Assembly: GCA_944350345.1 (NCBI GenBank) | Contig: CALVOP010000003.1 | Location: 1-64,000, forward strand | Reading direction: 5' to 3' | Source: an uncultured Bacilli bacterium | GTDB lineage: Bacteria > Bacillota_I > Bacilli_A > RF39 > UBA660 | DNA: 64,000 nucleotides | In this document: piece after piece, positions 7,786 through 16,737 of the stretch | How the letters are laid out: every line of letters starts with the position of its first letter | Numbering within the stretch: position 1 is the first letter of the stretch | Notes under the pieces: model-generated | Databases searched by the model: none | Told to the model about the DNA's origin: nothing | What the model saw: only the letters and a program-made list of their open reading frames with translations | Position numbers and translations under genes: made by a program

Positions 7786-8853
7786 ATGCGAATTATATTA
7801 ACTGCTGGAGGAACAGGTGGACACATATATCCAGCGTTAGCAGTATTAGACACAATAAAAAAAGATAAACATAACGAATACTTATACATAGGAACAAAAG
7901 ACAGGATGGAAAGTGATTTAATTCCATCACTAAATATACCGTATAATAGTTTAGAAATATATGGATTAAATAAAAACATAATAAAAGACTTTAAGAACAT
8001 AAAATGTGTTTTTAAATCAATAAAACAATCAAAAAACATAATAAAAGAGTTTAAGCCTGATGCAGTAATAGCATTTGGTGGGTATGTTACTTTGCCAGTT
8101 ATAATAGCTGCTAAAAAGTTAAAAGTAAAAACATACATACATGAACAAAACTATATACCAGGTAAAGTAAACAAATACCTATCAAAATATGCTGATGCAA
8201 TATTTATATCATTTGAAGAAACAAAAAAATACTTTAAAAATAAAAATACAATTTATACTGGAAACCCATGTTCTGAACGAGCAAAAACCATTAGCCCAAT
8301 AGACAAAACAACGTTAGGATTTACAAAAGACAAAAAACTAATATTAATAGTCATGGGAAGTATGGGAAGCAGTGTAGTAAATGACAAACTAAAAGAATTT
8401 TTACAAACATACGAAGAACAAGATAAAGAAATTTTATTCATAACCGGGAAAAAATTATACGAGAATTTTAAAAATCTAAAAGTGCCAAAAAGCACTAAAA
8501 TAATGCCATATTTAGAAAATCTTTCAGGCTTAATGAAACAAGCTGATTTAATAATATCGAGAGCTGGTGCATCTACTATAAGTGAAATACTTGCACTCGA
8601 CTTACCATCAATACTAATACCTAGCCCATACGTAGCAAACAATCACCAATATTACAATGCGCTAGATTTAGACAAAAAAGGAGTTTCAAAAATGCTTGAA
8701 CAAACTGAATTAAATAGTGAAACATTAAAATCAACAATAAAAGAAATTTTAGATGACAAAAAAACATACTTAGAATACAAAGACAAACTAAAAAGTATTA
8801 CAAAAATTGATTCATCCACAAAAATTTACAATTATATAAAACAAAATTTATAG
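7786..8853 (+). CDS. murG: UDP-GlcNAc:lipid I N-acetylglucosaminyltransferase
   Basis: MurG converts lipid I to lipid II on the inner face of the membrane. The 355-residue, GT-B fold protein starts with LTAGGTGGHIYPALAV, the glycine-rich loop of the N-terminal domain. It also shows HEQNYIPGKVNKYLS, VMGSMGSS and the UDP-GlcNAc site SRAGASTISEI. A TATAAT box at 7761-7766 precedes it. The ftsQ/divIB gene follows after 8 bases, as in Bacillus (murG-murB-divIB) but without murB. Confidence 0.97.
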   Translation: MRIILTAGGTGGHIYPALAVLDTIKKDKHNEYLYIGTKDRMESDLIPSLNIPYNSLEIYGLNKNIIKDFKNIKCVFKSIKQSKNIIKEFKPDAVIAFGGYVTLPVIIAAKKLKVKTYIHEQNYIPGKVNKYLSKYADAIFISFEETKKYFKNKNTIYTGNPCSERAKTISPIDKTTLGFTKDKKLILIVMGSMGSSVVNDKLKEFLQTYEEQDKEILFITGKKLYENFKNLKVPKSTKIMPYLENLSGLMKQADLIISRAGASTISEILALDLPSILIPSPYVANNHQYYNALDLDKKGVSKMLEQTELNSETLKSTIKEILDDKKTYLEYKDKLKSITKIDSSTKIYNYIKQNL

Positions 8854-8861
8854 GAGGTAAA

Positions 8862-9542
8862 ATGACAAAAAAAGTAAAAAGAAGAAAATTTAACATAAAA
8901 AAATTTAGCTTATTCATATTCTTTTTACTATGCATAATTATTGGAATATACTATCTACTAAAAATGCCAATTAAAAACATAATTATAAGTGGAACATACT
9001 ACCTATCTGATGAATTAATTATAGAAGCCTCAGGAATAGAAAACTATCCATCATTTATAAAAACAACAAAAACAAGTCTAGAAAAAAAATTAAAGACCAT
9101 TGACATTATAAAAGATGTTCAAATACATAAAAAGTGGGGTGGGATTTTAGAAATAGAAGTTACAGAAAAAAAGATATTATTCGTTGAAAGAAGCACAGGA
9201 AAATACATATTAGAAGATAAAACAGAAGAAGACTTAACATATCAAATAAACGGAATACCAACACTAATAAATTTTGTAGTTGACGATATAAAAGACAAAC
9301 TAATTGAAAAACTTAGCGAAGTTGATTACGAAGTCATAACCAAAATAAGTGAAATAGAATACAGTCCAACCACATACGACGAAGAACGTTTTATTTTATA
9401 CATGAACGATGAAAATACTGTATACATTACACTTAACAAAATAGATGAATTTAAAAAATACATTGAAATAAAAAAACAATTAGAAGGAAAAAAAGGAATA
9501 CTTTATTTAGACAGTGGAAACTATTTTGAAATAAAAGAATAA
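8862..9542 (+). CDS. divIB: Cell division protein DivIB/FtsQ
   Basis: The 226-residue bitopic protein has a basic cytoplasmic start (KKVKRRKFNIKK), one membrane segment at about 15-37 and an extracellular POTRA-type domain. The latter begins MPIKNIIISGTYYLSDELI and continues with a beta domain (WGGILEIEVTEKKILF). It would form the FtsL-DivIC-DivIB division complex. An AGGAGG site lies six bases before the ATG, directly behind murG. Confidence 0.88.
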   Translation: MTKKVKRRKFNIKKFSLFIFFLLCIIIGIYYLLKMPIKNIIISGTYYLSDELIIEASGIENYPSFIKTTKTSLEKKLKTIDIIKDVQIHKKWGGILEIEVTEKKILFVERSTGKYILEDKTEEDLTYQINGIPTLINFVVDDIKDKLIEKLSEVDYEVITKISEIEYSPTTYDEERFILYMNDENTVYITLNKIDEFKKYIEIKKQLEGKKGILYLDSGNYFEIKE

Positions 9543-9583
9543 AAGTTTTGTGAAAATTAAACAAATTTAAACTAACTTTTATT
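9538..9583 (+). terminator. Possible terminator after divIB
   Basis: A 10-bp perfect inverted repeat (AATAAAAGTT at 9538 with AACTTTTATT at 9574) has a 26-nt loop and a partial T-run. The large loop makes this uncertain. Confidence 0.4.
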
Positions 9584-9619
9584 TTATTTGCTATAATGAA
9601 CTATGAAGAGGATGAAACA

Positions 9620-10030
9620 ATGAGAGAAAAAATAAGACAATTTCTATTAAAAAGAAATGGAATAGATAATTTATTTAATTTAATGTTTTTTATATATTTT
9701 ATAATATATATTATAAATTTATTTGTTAGAAGCATATATTTAGAAGCATTAAACTTAATAGTATTTTTAATAATGTTTTATAGATTTATGTCAAAAAATA
9801 TAATACAAAGAAAAAAAGAAAATCAAAAATATTTAGATATTAAAAACAAAATATTTAAATATTTTAAAGATGATTGCATATATAAAAAATGTAGAAAATG
9901 TAAAACAATATTAAAATTACCTTTACCTTATAAAAGAGGAATAAAGCACGCAAAATGTCCGACTTGTGGCAAAAGACTAACAATTTTATGCTTAAAATAT
10001 CAAAAAATAGAAGTAATAAGAAAGAAGTGA
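9620..10030 (+). CDS. Membrane protein with C-terminal zinc ribbon
   Basis: The start is ATG 9620 behind GAAGAGGA. A TATAAT at 9592-9597 makes the in-frame ATG at 9596 too close to transcription start. The 136-residue protein has two hydrophobic segments at about 15-65. A cytoplasmic zinc ribbon follows with cysteines in CRKC and CPTC spacing at about 95-125 (CRKCKTILKLPLP, then HAKCPTCGKRL). This layout is common in Firmicutes proteins of unknown function. Confidence 0.75.
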   Translation: MREKIRQFLLKRNGIDNLFNLMFFIYFIIYIINLFVRSIYLEALNLIVFLIMFYRFMSKNIIQRKKENQKYLDIKNKIFKYFKDDCIYKKCRKCKTILKLPLPYKRGIKHAKCPTCGKRLTILCLKYQKIEVIRKK

Positions 10031-10034
10031 TATA

Positions 10035-11783
10035 ATGTTAAAGCTATTAAAAAAAAGAACTGAATGGATAATGGTAGTTATAAGTGTAATTTTAATAGCA
10101 TTACAAGTTTGGCTAGATTTAAAAATGCCTGACTACATGTCAAACATTACAGTATTAGTTCAAACACCAAATTCAGAAATAAAAGATATATTAATTAATG
10201 GTGGCTACATGCTTTTATGTGCACTAGGAAGTTTAATTCTTTCAATTCTTGTAGGATATTTAGCAGCGACTATATCTGCTGGCTTAGCAAAAGAATTAAG
10301 AAAAAGTTTATTTCATAAAGTAGAAGATATGTCTATGGATGACGTGAAATCATTTAAAACAAGCAGCTTAATAACTAGAACAACTAACGATGTAACACAA
10401 ATTCAGATGTTCATATCAATGGGATTGCAATTATTAATAAAAGCACCCATAACAGCTGTATGGGCAGTCACAAAAATATTAAATAAAAACTGGGAATGGA
10501 GTTTACTAACCGGAATAGCAGTATTAGTATTATTATTTACAATAGGCATACTTATAATAGTAGTATTACCTAGATTTAAAAAAGTTCAAGAATTAACAGA
10601 TAACATAAACGGAGTAATGAGAGAAAATTTAACCGGAATAAGAGTAGTAAGAGCTTTCAATGCAGAAAAATACCAAGAAGATAAATTTGAAAATGTAAAC
10701 AACAAATTAACAAAATTACAATTATTTAATCAAAAAACATTTGGTATCTTATCACCAGTTATGTATCTAATAATGTATTGTTTAACTTTAGGAATATATT
10801 TTGTAGGTGCAAGGCTTATAGATGTAGCCAATATGGGAGATAAAATAACTTTATTTGGAGACATGGTAGTATTTTCATCATATGCTATGCAAGTAATAAT
10901 GTCATTCTTAATGTTAGCAATGATATTTATGATATTACCAAGAGCAGAAGTATCAGCAGCTAGAATAAATGAAGTACTAGATGTAAAAATAAAAATAAAA
11001 GACGGAAAAGTAAAAATAGGTAAAAACGGCGTACAAGGAAAAGTAGAATTTAAAAATGTAAACTTCAAATACCCAAATGCAGAAGAATACGTATTAAAAA
11101 ACATTTCTTTTGTTGCTAATCAAGGCGAAACTGTTGCTTTCATCGGATTAACAGGAAGTGGAAAAAGCACATTAATAAATTTAGTTCCAAGATTTTATGA
11201 TGTGACAGAAGGAGAAGTTTTAGTAGACGGAGTAAACGTTAAAGATTACGAACAAGAATCACTACACAACCTAATAGGATATGTACCACAAAAAGCAGTA
11301 ATATTTAAAGGAACAATTAAATCAAATGTGTCGTATGGAGAAGACGGAAAAGGCAAAAAATCAGAAGAAAAAATAAAAGAAGCAATAAAAGTCGCGCAAG
11401 CAAAAGAATTTGTAAACAAAATGCCTAAAAAATATGATACACAAATATCACAAGGAGGAACAAACATCAGTGGTGGACAAAAACAAAGACTATCTATTGC
11501 AAGAGCAGTAGCAAGAGATCCAGAGATATACATATTTGACGACACATTTTCAGCACTTGACTTTAAAACCGATGCTAAATTAAGAAAAGAACTAAAAGAA
11601 TACACAAAAAATGCAACAACATTAATAGTCGCACAAAGAATAGGAACAATAATGCATGCAGACAAAATAATAGTTTTAGAAGATGGAAAATGTGTAGGAA
11701 TGGGGACACACAAAGAACTATTAAAAAACTGCAAAGTATACAAGCAGATAGCTTTATCACAATTATCGGAAGGTGAGTTGTAA
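10035..11783 (+). CDS. Heterodimeric ABC exporter subunit, half with degenerate catalytic glutamate
   Basis: The 582-residue fused membrane/ATPase subunit has six membrane segments at about 1-310, Walker A GLTGSGKST near residue 370 and signature SGGQKQRLSIARA near 475. Walker B reads YIFDDTFSALD, with Asp where the catalytic Glu normally stands. This is typical of the degenerate half of exporters such as BmrCD, LmrCD or TM287/288. The partner gene starts on this gene's last base. The substrate is unknown; drugs or lipids are typical for the class. Confidence 0.9.
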   Translation: MLKLLKKRTEWIMVVISVILIALQVWLDLKMPDYMSNITVLVQTPNSEIKDILINGGYMLLCALGSLILSILVGYLAATISAGLAKELRKSLFHKVEDMSMDDVKSFKTSSLITRTTNDVTQIQMFISMGLQLLIKAPITAVWAVTKILNKNWEWSLLTGIAVLVLLFTIGILIIVVLPRFKKVQELTDNINGVMRENLTGIRVVRAFNAEKYQEDKFENVNNKLTKLQLFNQKTFGILSPVMYLIMYCLTLGIYFVGARLIDVANMGDKITLFGDMVVFSSYAMQVIMSFLMLAMIFMILPRAEVSAARINEVLDVKIKIKDGKVKIGKNGVQGKVEFKNVNFKYPNAEEYVLKNISFVANQGETVAFIGLTGSGKSTLINLVPRFYDVTEGEVLVDGVNVKDYEQESLHNLIGYVPQKAVIFKGTIKSNVSYGEDGKGKKSEEKIKEAIKVAQAKEFVNKMPKKYDTQISQGGTNISGGQKQRLSIARAVARDPEIYIFDDTFSALDFKTDAKLRKELKEYTKNATTLIVAQRIGTIMHADKIIVLEDGKCVGMGTHKELLKNCKVYKQIALSQLSEGEL

Positions 11784-14068
11784 TGAACGGAAGACCAGGA
11801 ATGAATTCAAGTCATGAAAAAGCAAAAGACTTCAAAAATACAATAATAAGGTTAGTAAAAGAACTAAAAGGATATAGACTTTTAATAACATTTTCATTAA
11901 TATTAGCAATACTCGGTTCAATATTATCTATAGTAGCCCCTGATAAACTATCTTTACTAACAAATGAGATACAAGAAGCTTTGCAAATAAATACAGATAA
12001 TTTAGAAACTTTAAATGAACACATAAAAACAGAAACTACAGAAGAAAACATATATAAGAGTTTTGGAAACATAATAAGTTTAAATATAACAAACGAAAAA
12101 ATTGACAAAATAAAAAACAGCGACGAATTAAGTAAAAGCGAAAAAGAAGCATTTAACAATTTTAAAGAAAATGGTAGTCAAATAAACGGATTAACAACAT
12201 TATCAAACAACGTATTGAATATAATATTAGATGAATCAATTTATAAAGAAACATTAATAAGTACTGAAGATAAAATAAAATTAATTAACAACATAAGTGA
12301 CATGTCTAAATATCCTGACAGTATCAAAGCAACACTATTTGACGAAATAACAATAGATGATACAGTAGTTAGTTCAGAAGATCAAATCACATACATAAAT
12401 TTAATGCAAAATGTTACAGATTCTAGTGAACTTATGATAAAACTTGTATCAATGCCAGATAGCATTTCAAAAGTATTGAGTAATAAAGTTAACTGGGATC
12501 AAATAAAAATGATAACAATAAATTTACTAGTATTATACATTTTTAGTGCAACATTTACATATTTAGAGTCAATATCTATGACTGATGTTGCCAACAAATT
12601 TGCAAGAAAATTAAGAAGAAATATAAGTACAAAAATAAACAGGTTACCATTAAAATATTTTGATAAACATAGAATAGGAGATATTTTATCAAGAGTAACG
12701 AACGACATAGATATGATAGCCCAATCAATGAATAACTCACTAGCCACATTAGTCAGTTCACTTACATTATTCATAGGAACAATAATAATGATGTTTGTAA
12801 CAAATTATGTAATGGCATTTACTGCAATAATTGCTAGTTTCATAGGATTTATACTAATGTTCATAGTACTAATAAAATCACAAAAATACTTCATACAAAG
12901 ACAAATTGAAATTGGAAATTTAAACGCACACATTGAAGAAATATATTCAGGAATAAATGTAGTAAAAGCATATAACGGACAAAAAGATGCTAATAGCAAA
13001 TTTGATCAACTAAACCAAAAAGTATACAACTGTAACAAAAAAGGTCAATTTTTATCTGGTATAATGATGCCTATTATGCATTTTGTAGGAAACTTAGGAT
13101 ATGTAGCCGTATGTATAGTAGGGGCACTTTTAGCATCAAATGGAACAATAACATTTGGAGTAATCGTTGCATTTATAGTATATGTTAGACTATTTACATC
13201 ACCATTATCTCAAATAGGTCAAGCAATGACATCAATACAAAGTACAGCTGCAGCAAGTGAAAGAGTATTTGAATTTTTAGACGAAAAAGAAATGGATGAC
13301 GAAAGCCACATAGTAAAAAAATTAAGCAAAGAAGAAGTAAAAGGAAACATAGAATTTAAAAACATTACCTTTAAATATGATGGAAATGACAAACCAACAA
13401 TTTACAACTTCAGTGCAGAAGCAAAACCGGGACAAAAAATAGCCATAGTCGGACCAACAGGTGCAGGAAAAACTACAATGGTAAACTTACTAATGAAATT
13501 TTATGACATAACAGACGGAGATATAATAATTGACGGAGTATCAACAAAAGAAATATCAAGAGAAAACGTACATGAATTATTTACAATGGTTTTACAAGAC
13601 ACATGGATATTTAACGGAACAATTAAAGAAAATATAGTATTTAATAACAAAAACGTAAAACAAGACGAAATAGAAAAAGTATGTAAGAAAGTTGGTATTC
13701 ACCACTTAATAAAGACGATGTCAAAAGGATATGATACAATTATAAATGATGACGATAGTGTTTCTGCAGGAGAAAGACAACTTATTACAATAGCAAGAGG
13801 AATGATTGACAACGCACCATTTTTGATATTAGATGAAGCAACTAGTAATGTTGATACTAGAACTGAAGAGTTAGTGCAAGAAGCAATGGACAAATTAGCT
13901 CAAAACAAGACAAGTTTTATAATTGCTCATAGACTATCAACAATAAAAAATGCAGATTTAATATTAGTAATGAAAGACGGAAACATAATTGAACAAGGAA
14001 CACATAATAATTTATTAAAACAAAAAGGTTTTTACTACGAATTATATAACGCACAATTTGAAAAATAA
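11783..14068 (+). CDS. Heterodimeric ABC exporter subunit, catalytic half with large extracytoplasmic insert
   Basis: The 761-residue subunit overlaps the previous gene by one base. Walker A is GPTGAGKTT, the Walker B region LILDEATSNVD has the normal catalytic Glu, and the signature is the variant SAGERQLITIARG. It thus complements the other half. About 200 residues between membrane segments 1 and 2 (about 55-250) are polar, repetitive and presumably extracytoplasmic. This insert accounts for the length above the usual ~580 and occurs in a subset of Firmicutes exporters. Confidence 0.9.
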   Translation: MNGRPGMNSSHEKAKDFKNTIIRLVKELKGYRLLITFSLILAILGSILSIVAPDKLSLLTNEIQEALQINTDNLETLNEHIKTETTEENIYKSFGNIISLNITNEKIDKIKNSDELSKSEKEAFNNFKENGSQINGLTTLSNNVLNIILDESIYKETLISTEDKIKLINNISDMSKYPDSIKATLFDEITIDDTVVSSEDQITYINLMQNVTDSSELMIKLVSMPDSISKVLSNKVNWDQIKMITINLLVLYIFSATFTYLESISMTDVANKFARKLRRNISTKINRLPLKYFDKHRIGDILSRVTNDIDMIAQSMNNSLATLVSSLTLFIGTIIMMFVTNYVMAFTAIIASFIGFILMFIVLIKSQKYFIQRQIEIGNLNAHIEEIYSGINVVKAYNGQKDANSKFDQLNQKVYNCNKKGQFLSGIMMPIMHFVGNLGYVAVCIVGALLASNGTITFGVIVAFIVYVRLFTSPLSQIGQAMTSIQSTAAASERVFEFLDEKEMDDESHIVKKLSKEEVKGNIEFKNITFKYDGNDKPTIYNFSAEAKPGQKIAIVGPTGAGKTTMVNLLMKFYDITDGDIIIDGVSTKEISRENVHELFTMVLQDTWIFNGTIKENIVFNNKNVKQDEIEKVCKKVGIHHLIKTMSKGYDTIINDDDSVSAGERQLITIARGMIDNAPFLILDEATSNVDTRTEELVQEAMDKLAQNKTSFIIAHRLSTIKNADLILVMKDGNIIEQGTHNNLLKQKGFYYELYNAQFEK

Positions 14069-14077
14069 GGAGTATCT

Positions 14078-14836
14078 ATGAAAAAGCCAAAAAAAGATAT
14101 TACAAAATCAAAAAAAATATTTTTATTATTGAGAGCAATAGTATTTTTAATACTTATAAGAAACATACTAACAGGAAACTATGAAAACGTATTTGTGTGT
14201 ATATTAACATTACTACTATTTTTAGTACCATTTATAATAGAAAGAAAATTTAAAATAGAAATACCAGATGATTTGGAAATAATAATATTAGTATTTATAT
14301 TTAGTGCAGAAATTTTAGGTGAACTAAACTCATTTTATACAAGAATTCCAGGATGGGACACAATGCTACATACAATAAACGGTTTTATAATGGGTGCAAT
14401 CGGACTTTCGCTAATAGAACTATTAAATAAAAATGAAAACATAAAAATAATGTTGTCACCAATCTTTGTTGCAATTGTCTCATTTTGCTTTTCAATGACA
14501 ATAGGTGTTTTATGGGAATTCTTTGAATTTGGAATGGACATAACATTCAACACAGACATGCAAAAAGACTACATTGTAGACAAAATAAATTCAGTAAAAT
14601 TTGATGAAAACAATTTAAATAAAGTTCACAGCATAGAAATAGAAAGTTTAATTGTAAACGGAGAAGACTGGATAGAAAAATACGGTGGATATATTGACAT
14701 AGGCTTAATAGATACAATAAAAGATTTATTTGTTAATTTTATTGGAGCACTAACTTTTTCAGTAATTGGATACTTTTATAGCAAAAACGGAAATAATGAC
14801 AAAATAAAAAAAATATTGATAGTCCACAATAGTTGA
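14078..14836 (+). CDS. DUF2238/YjdF-like membrane protein
   Basis: The 252-residue protein has about six hydrophobic segments. Its best-conserved stretch is GWDTMLHTINGFIMG, with a membrane histidine, followed by IGVLWEFFEFGMD, the pattern of the YjdF/DUF2238 membrane family of unknown function. A polar loop lies at about 165-205, between two hydrophobic segments. An AAGGAG site sits between the ABC gene stop and this ATG, so it belongs to the exporter operon. The stop codon overlaps the gatC promoter. Confidence 0.65.
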   Translation: MKKPKKDITKSKKIFLLLRAIVFLILIRNILTGNYENVFVCILTLLLFLVPFIIERKFKIEIPDDLEIIILVFIFSAEILGELNSFYTRIPGWDTMLHTINGFIMGAIGLSLIELLNKNENIKIMLSPIFVAIVSFCFSMTIGVLWEFFEFGMDITFNTDMQKDYIVDKINSVKFDENNLNKVHSIEIESLIVNGEDWIEKYGGYIDIGLIDTIKDLFVNFIGALTFSVIGYFYSKNGNNDKIKKILIVHNS

Positions 14837-14861
14837 CACAAAAAAACTAATATTTTATAAT
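14833..14861 (+). promoter_or_regulatory. Consensus sigma-A promoter for gatCAB
   Basis: TTGACA at 14833-14838 and TATAAT at 14856-14861 are both perfect and 17 bp apart. The -35 box overlaps the stop codon of the preceding gene. Transcription should start near 14868, giving a leader of about 107 bases. Confidence 0.85.
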
Positions 14862-14873
14862 TTTATTGAAAAA

Positions 14874-14958
14874 TTAAGTAATTATAAACATTATAAAATT
14901 TTAGTTATATTATTAAAATATTTTATCTCTTAATTACTTAAGAAATAAAATATTTTTT
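14874..14958 (+). promoter_or_regulatory. Putative attenuator leader of gatCAB
   Basis: A long hairpin occupies 14915-14956. It has a 12-bp perfect outer stem (AAAATATTTTAT with ATAAAATATTTT), one 1x1 mismatch and a 6-bp inner stem (TCTTAA/TTAAGA, loop TTAC). It runs into six T. TTAAGTAATTA at 14874-14884 is perfectly complementary to 14931-14941 and could instead pair there, opening the inner stem. The hairpin sits between the only visible promoter and the gatC ribosome site, so transcripts must pass it. No T-box sequence is present. Function is inferred. Confidence 0.5.
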
Positions 14959-14974
14959 ATTACAAGGAGGAAAA

Positions 14975-15271
14975 ATGAACAAATTTACAAAAGAAATGGT
15001 AGAAGATTACGCAGATAAATTACTAATTGGACTAACAGATGAAGAAAGTGAAATGGTATTAAATGAATTTGAAACAATTGATAAAAATATAGACATAATA
15101 AACACAATACCAAACATTGAACAAGTCGAACCGATGTCATTTTGTCTTGATGACTCTGAAGTAGATTTAAGAGAAGATGAAATAGAAGAAAGCATTAAAA
15201 TAGAAGAATTATTACAAAATTGTGACGAGGTAAATGATAGAGAAATAGAAGTTACAAAGGTGGTGGAATAA
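14975..15271 (+). CDS. gatC: Asp-tRNA(Asn)/Glu-tRNA(Gln) amidotransferase subunit C
   Basis: GatC stabilises the GatA-GatB complex that converts mischarged Glu-tRNA(Gln) or Asp-tRNA(Asn) to the correct amide. The 98-residue protein shows the family pattern: N-terminal helix, then EFETIDKNIDIINTIPNIEQVEPMS. The site AAGGAGG lies 6 bases before the ATG. Its TAA shares its last base with the gatA start. Confidence 0.92.
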   Translation: MNKFTKEMVEDYADKLLIGLTDEESEMVLNEFETIDKNIDIINTIPNIEQVEPMSFCLDDSEVDLREDEIEESIKIEELLQNCDEVNDREIEVTKVVE

Positions 15272-16737
15272 TGACGTACATGGACAAAAGCATAAAAGAA
15301 ATACATGAAGATCTAGTTCAAAAAAAAGTTAGTTCGAAAGAATTAATAGATGAATCAATCAAAAAGAGCCGTGAAATACAAGAAAAATATAATGCATTTG
15401 TAACTATATTAGATAATGTTGAGCCAAAAGAAGTAACAGAAGAACTAATATCTGCAATTCCATTTGGGGTAAAAGATAACTATAGCACAAAAGGAATTTT
15501 GAGCACAGGTTCTAGCAATACATTAAGAGATTATATACCATTTTTTAATGCGACAAGCATAGAAAATCTATTAAAAAAAGGTGCGATAATAGTAAATAAA
15601 ACAGTATTAGACGAATTTGGAATGGGTGGGACAGGAACAACAGGCCACACTGGTATAGTAAAAAATCCATGGAATCCTTTACACATGTGTGCAGGATCTT
15701 CGGCAGGTTCAGCATGCGCAGTTGCTGCAGGGGTTTATCCTTATGCTACAGGAAGTGATACTGGAGACTCAATTAGAAAACCAGCAGCTTATTGTGGAAT
15801 AGTAGGATACAAACCAACATATGGAATGATATCAAGATACGGATTATTTCCTTTTGCTAGTAGTTTAGACCACTGTGGAGTATTAACTAGAAATGTAGAA
15901 GATGCAGCAATAGTAGTAAATGCAATGAAAGGCAAAGATAAAAATGATATGACAACTTGGGATTCAAGTAAGATTGACTTAACAAAATCACTTTATGAAA
16001 ACGCAAATGGGAAAAAACTAGCGTATATAAAAGAATTATGTAATATAGAATATTATAAAAACGCAGATGAAACATTAAAAAAACATTTAGAAAATTTTAA
16101 AAATACATTAAACATATGTAAAGAAATAGGAATAGAAGTTGAAGAAATCAGCATAGATGAAAAACTTTTAAATGCAATCGCCTCAACTTATGTTGTCATA
16201 TCATGTGCTGAAGCTACATCAAATATGTCTAATCTAACTGGAATAATTTTTGGACCACGAGAAGAAGGAAAAAATTATGTCGAAATGATAAAAAATTATA
16301 GGACTAAAAACTTTTCGCCACTAATAAAAAGACGTTTTATAATTGGATCATACGTATTACAAAAAGAAAATAAAGATAGATACTTCTTTAATGCACAAAG
16401 AGTAAGAAGATTAGTAGTAGACGAATGGAAAAAAGCATTTCAAAAATACGACGCAATTATTTTGCCAGTTGGAACTGGGCCAGCACCATTACTTGCAGGT
16501 TCAAATGATGTAATTGATGAAAATACTAAAGTTTTAGAAGAACATTTACAAGTCGGAAATTTTGGTGGCTTTCCGTCAATAACAATACCAAACGGATTTA
16601 TAAATAATTTACCAGTAGGCATTAATATAACAGGAAATTGTTATGAAGATGAAAAAGTACTTAATATTGCATATCAAATTGAAAACAAAATGAATTACAA
16701 AAATCAAATAGCAAAGGAGAATAACGATGAAATATAA
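15271..16737 (+). CDS. gatA: Asp-tRNA(Asn)/Glu-tRNA(Gln) amidotransferase subunit A
   Basis: This is the amidase subunit that releases ammonia from glutamine. The 488-residue protein belongs to the amidase signature family. The catalytic Lys is in PFGVKDN, and the Ser-Ser-Gly region GSSAGSACAVAAG is near residue 145. The cis-Ser/nucleophile stretch reads TGSDTGDSIRKPAAYCGIVGYKPT. It is slightly shorter at the N-terminus than Bacillus GatA but complete. It overlaps gatB by 11 bases. Confidence 0.97.
   Translation: MTYMDKSIKEIHEDLVQKKVSSKELIDESIKKSREIQEKYNAFVTILDNVEPKEVTEELISAIPFGVKDNYSTKGILSTGSSNTLRDYIPFFNATSIENLLKKGAIIVNKTVLDEFGMGGTGTTGHTGIVKNPWNPLHMCAGSSAGSACAVAAGVYPYATGSDTGDSIRKPAAYCGIVGYKPTYGMISRYGLFPFASSLDHCGVLTRNVEDAAIVVNAMKGKDKNDMTTWDSSKIDLTKSLYENANGKKLAYIKELCNIEYYKNADETLKKHLENFKNTLNICKEIGIEVEEISIDEKLLNAIASTYVVISCAEATSNMSNLTGIIFGPREEGKNYVEMIKNYRTKNFSPLIKRRFIIGSYVLQKENKDRYFFNAQRVRRLVVDEWKKAFQKYDAIILPVGTGPAPLLAGSNDVIDENTKVLEEHLQVGNFGGFPSITIPNGFINNLPVGINITGNCYEDEKVLNIAYQIENKMNYKNQIAKENNDEI

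Noticed and set aside
14833-14975. T-box in front of gatCAB
   Set aside because: The leader is only about 107 bases, has no T-box sequence and no specifier loop, unlike the clear T-box before tyrS.
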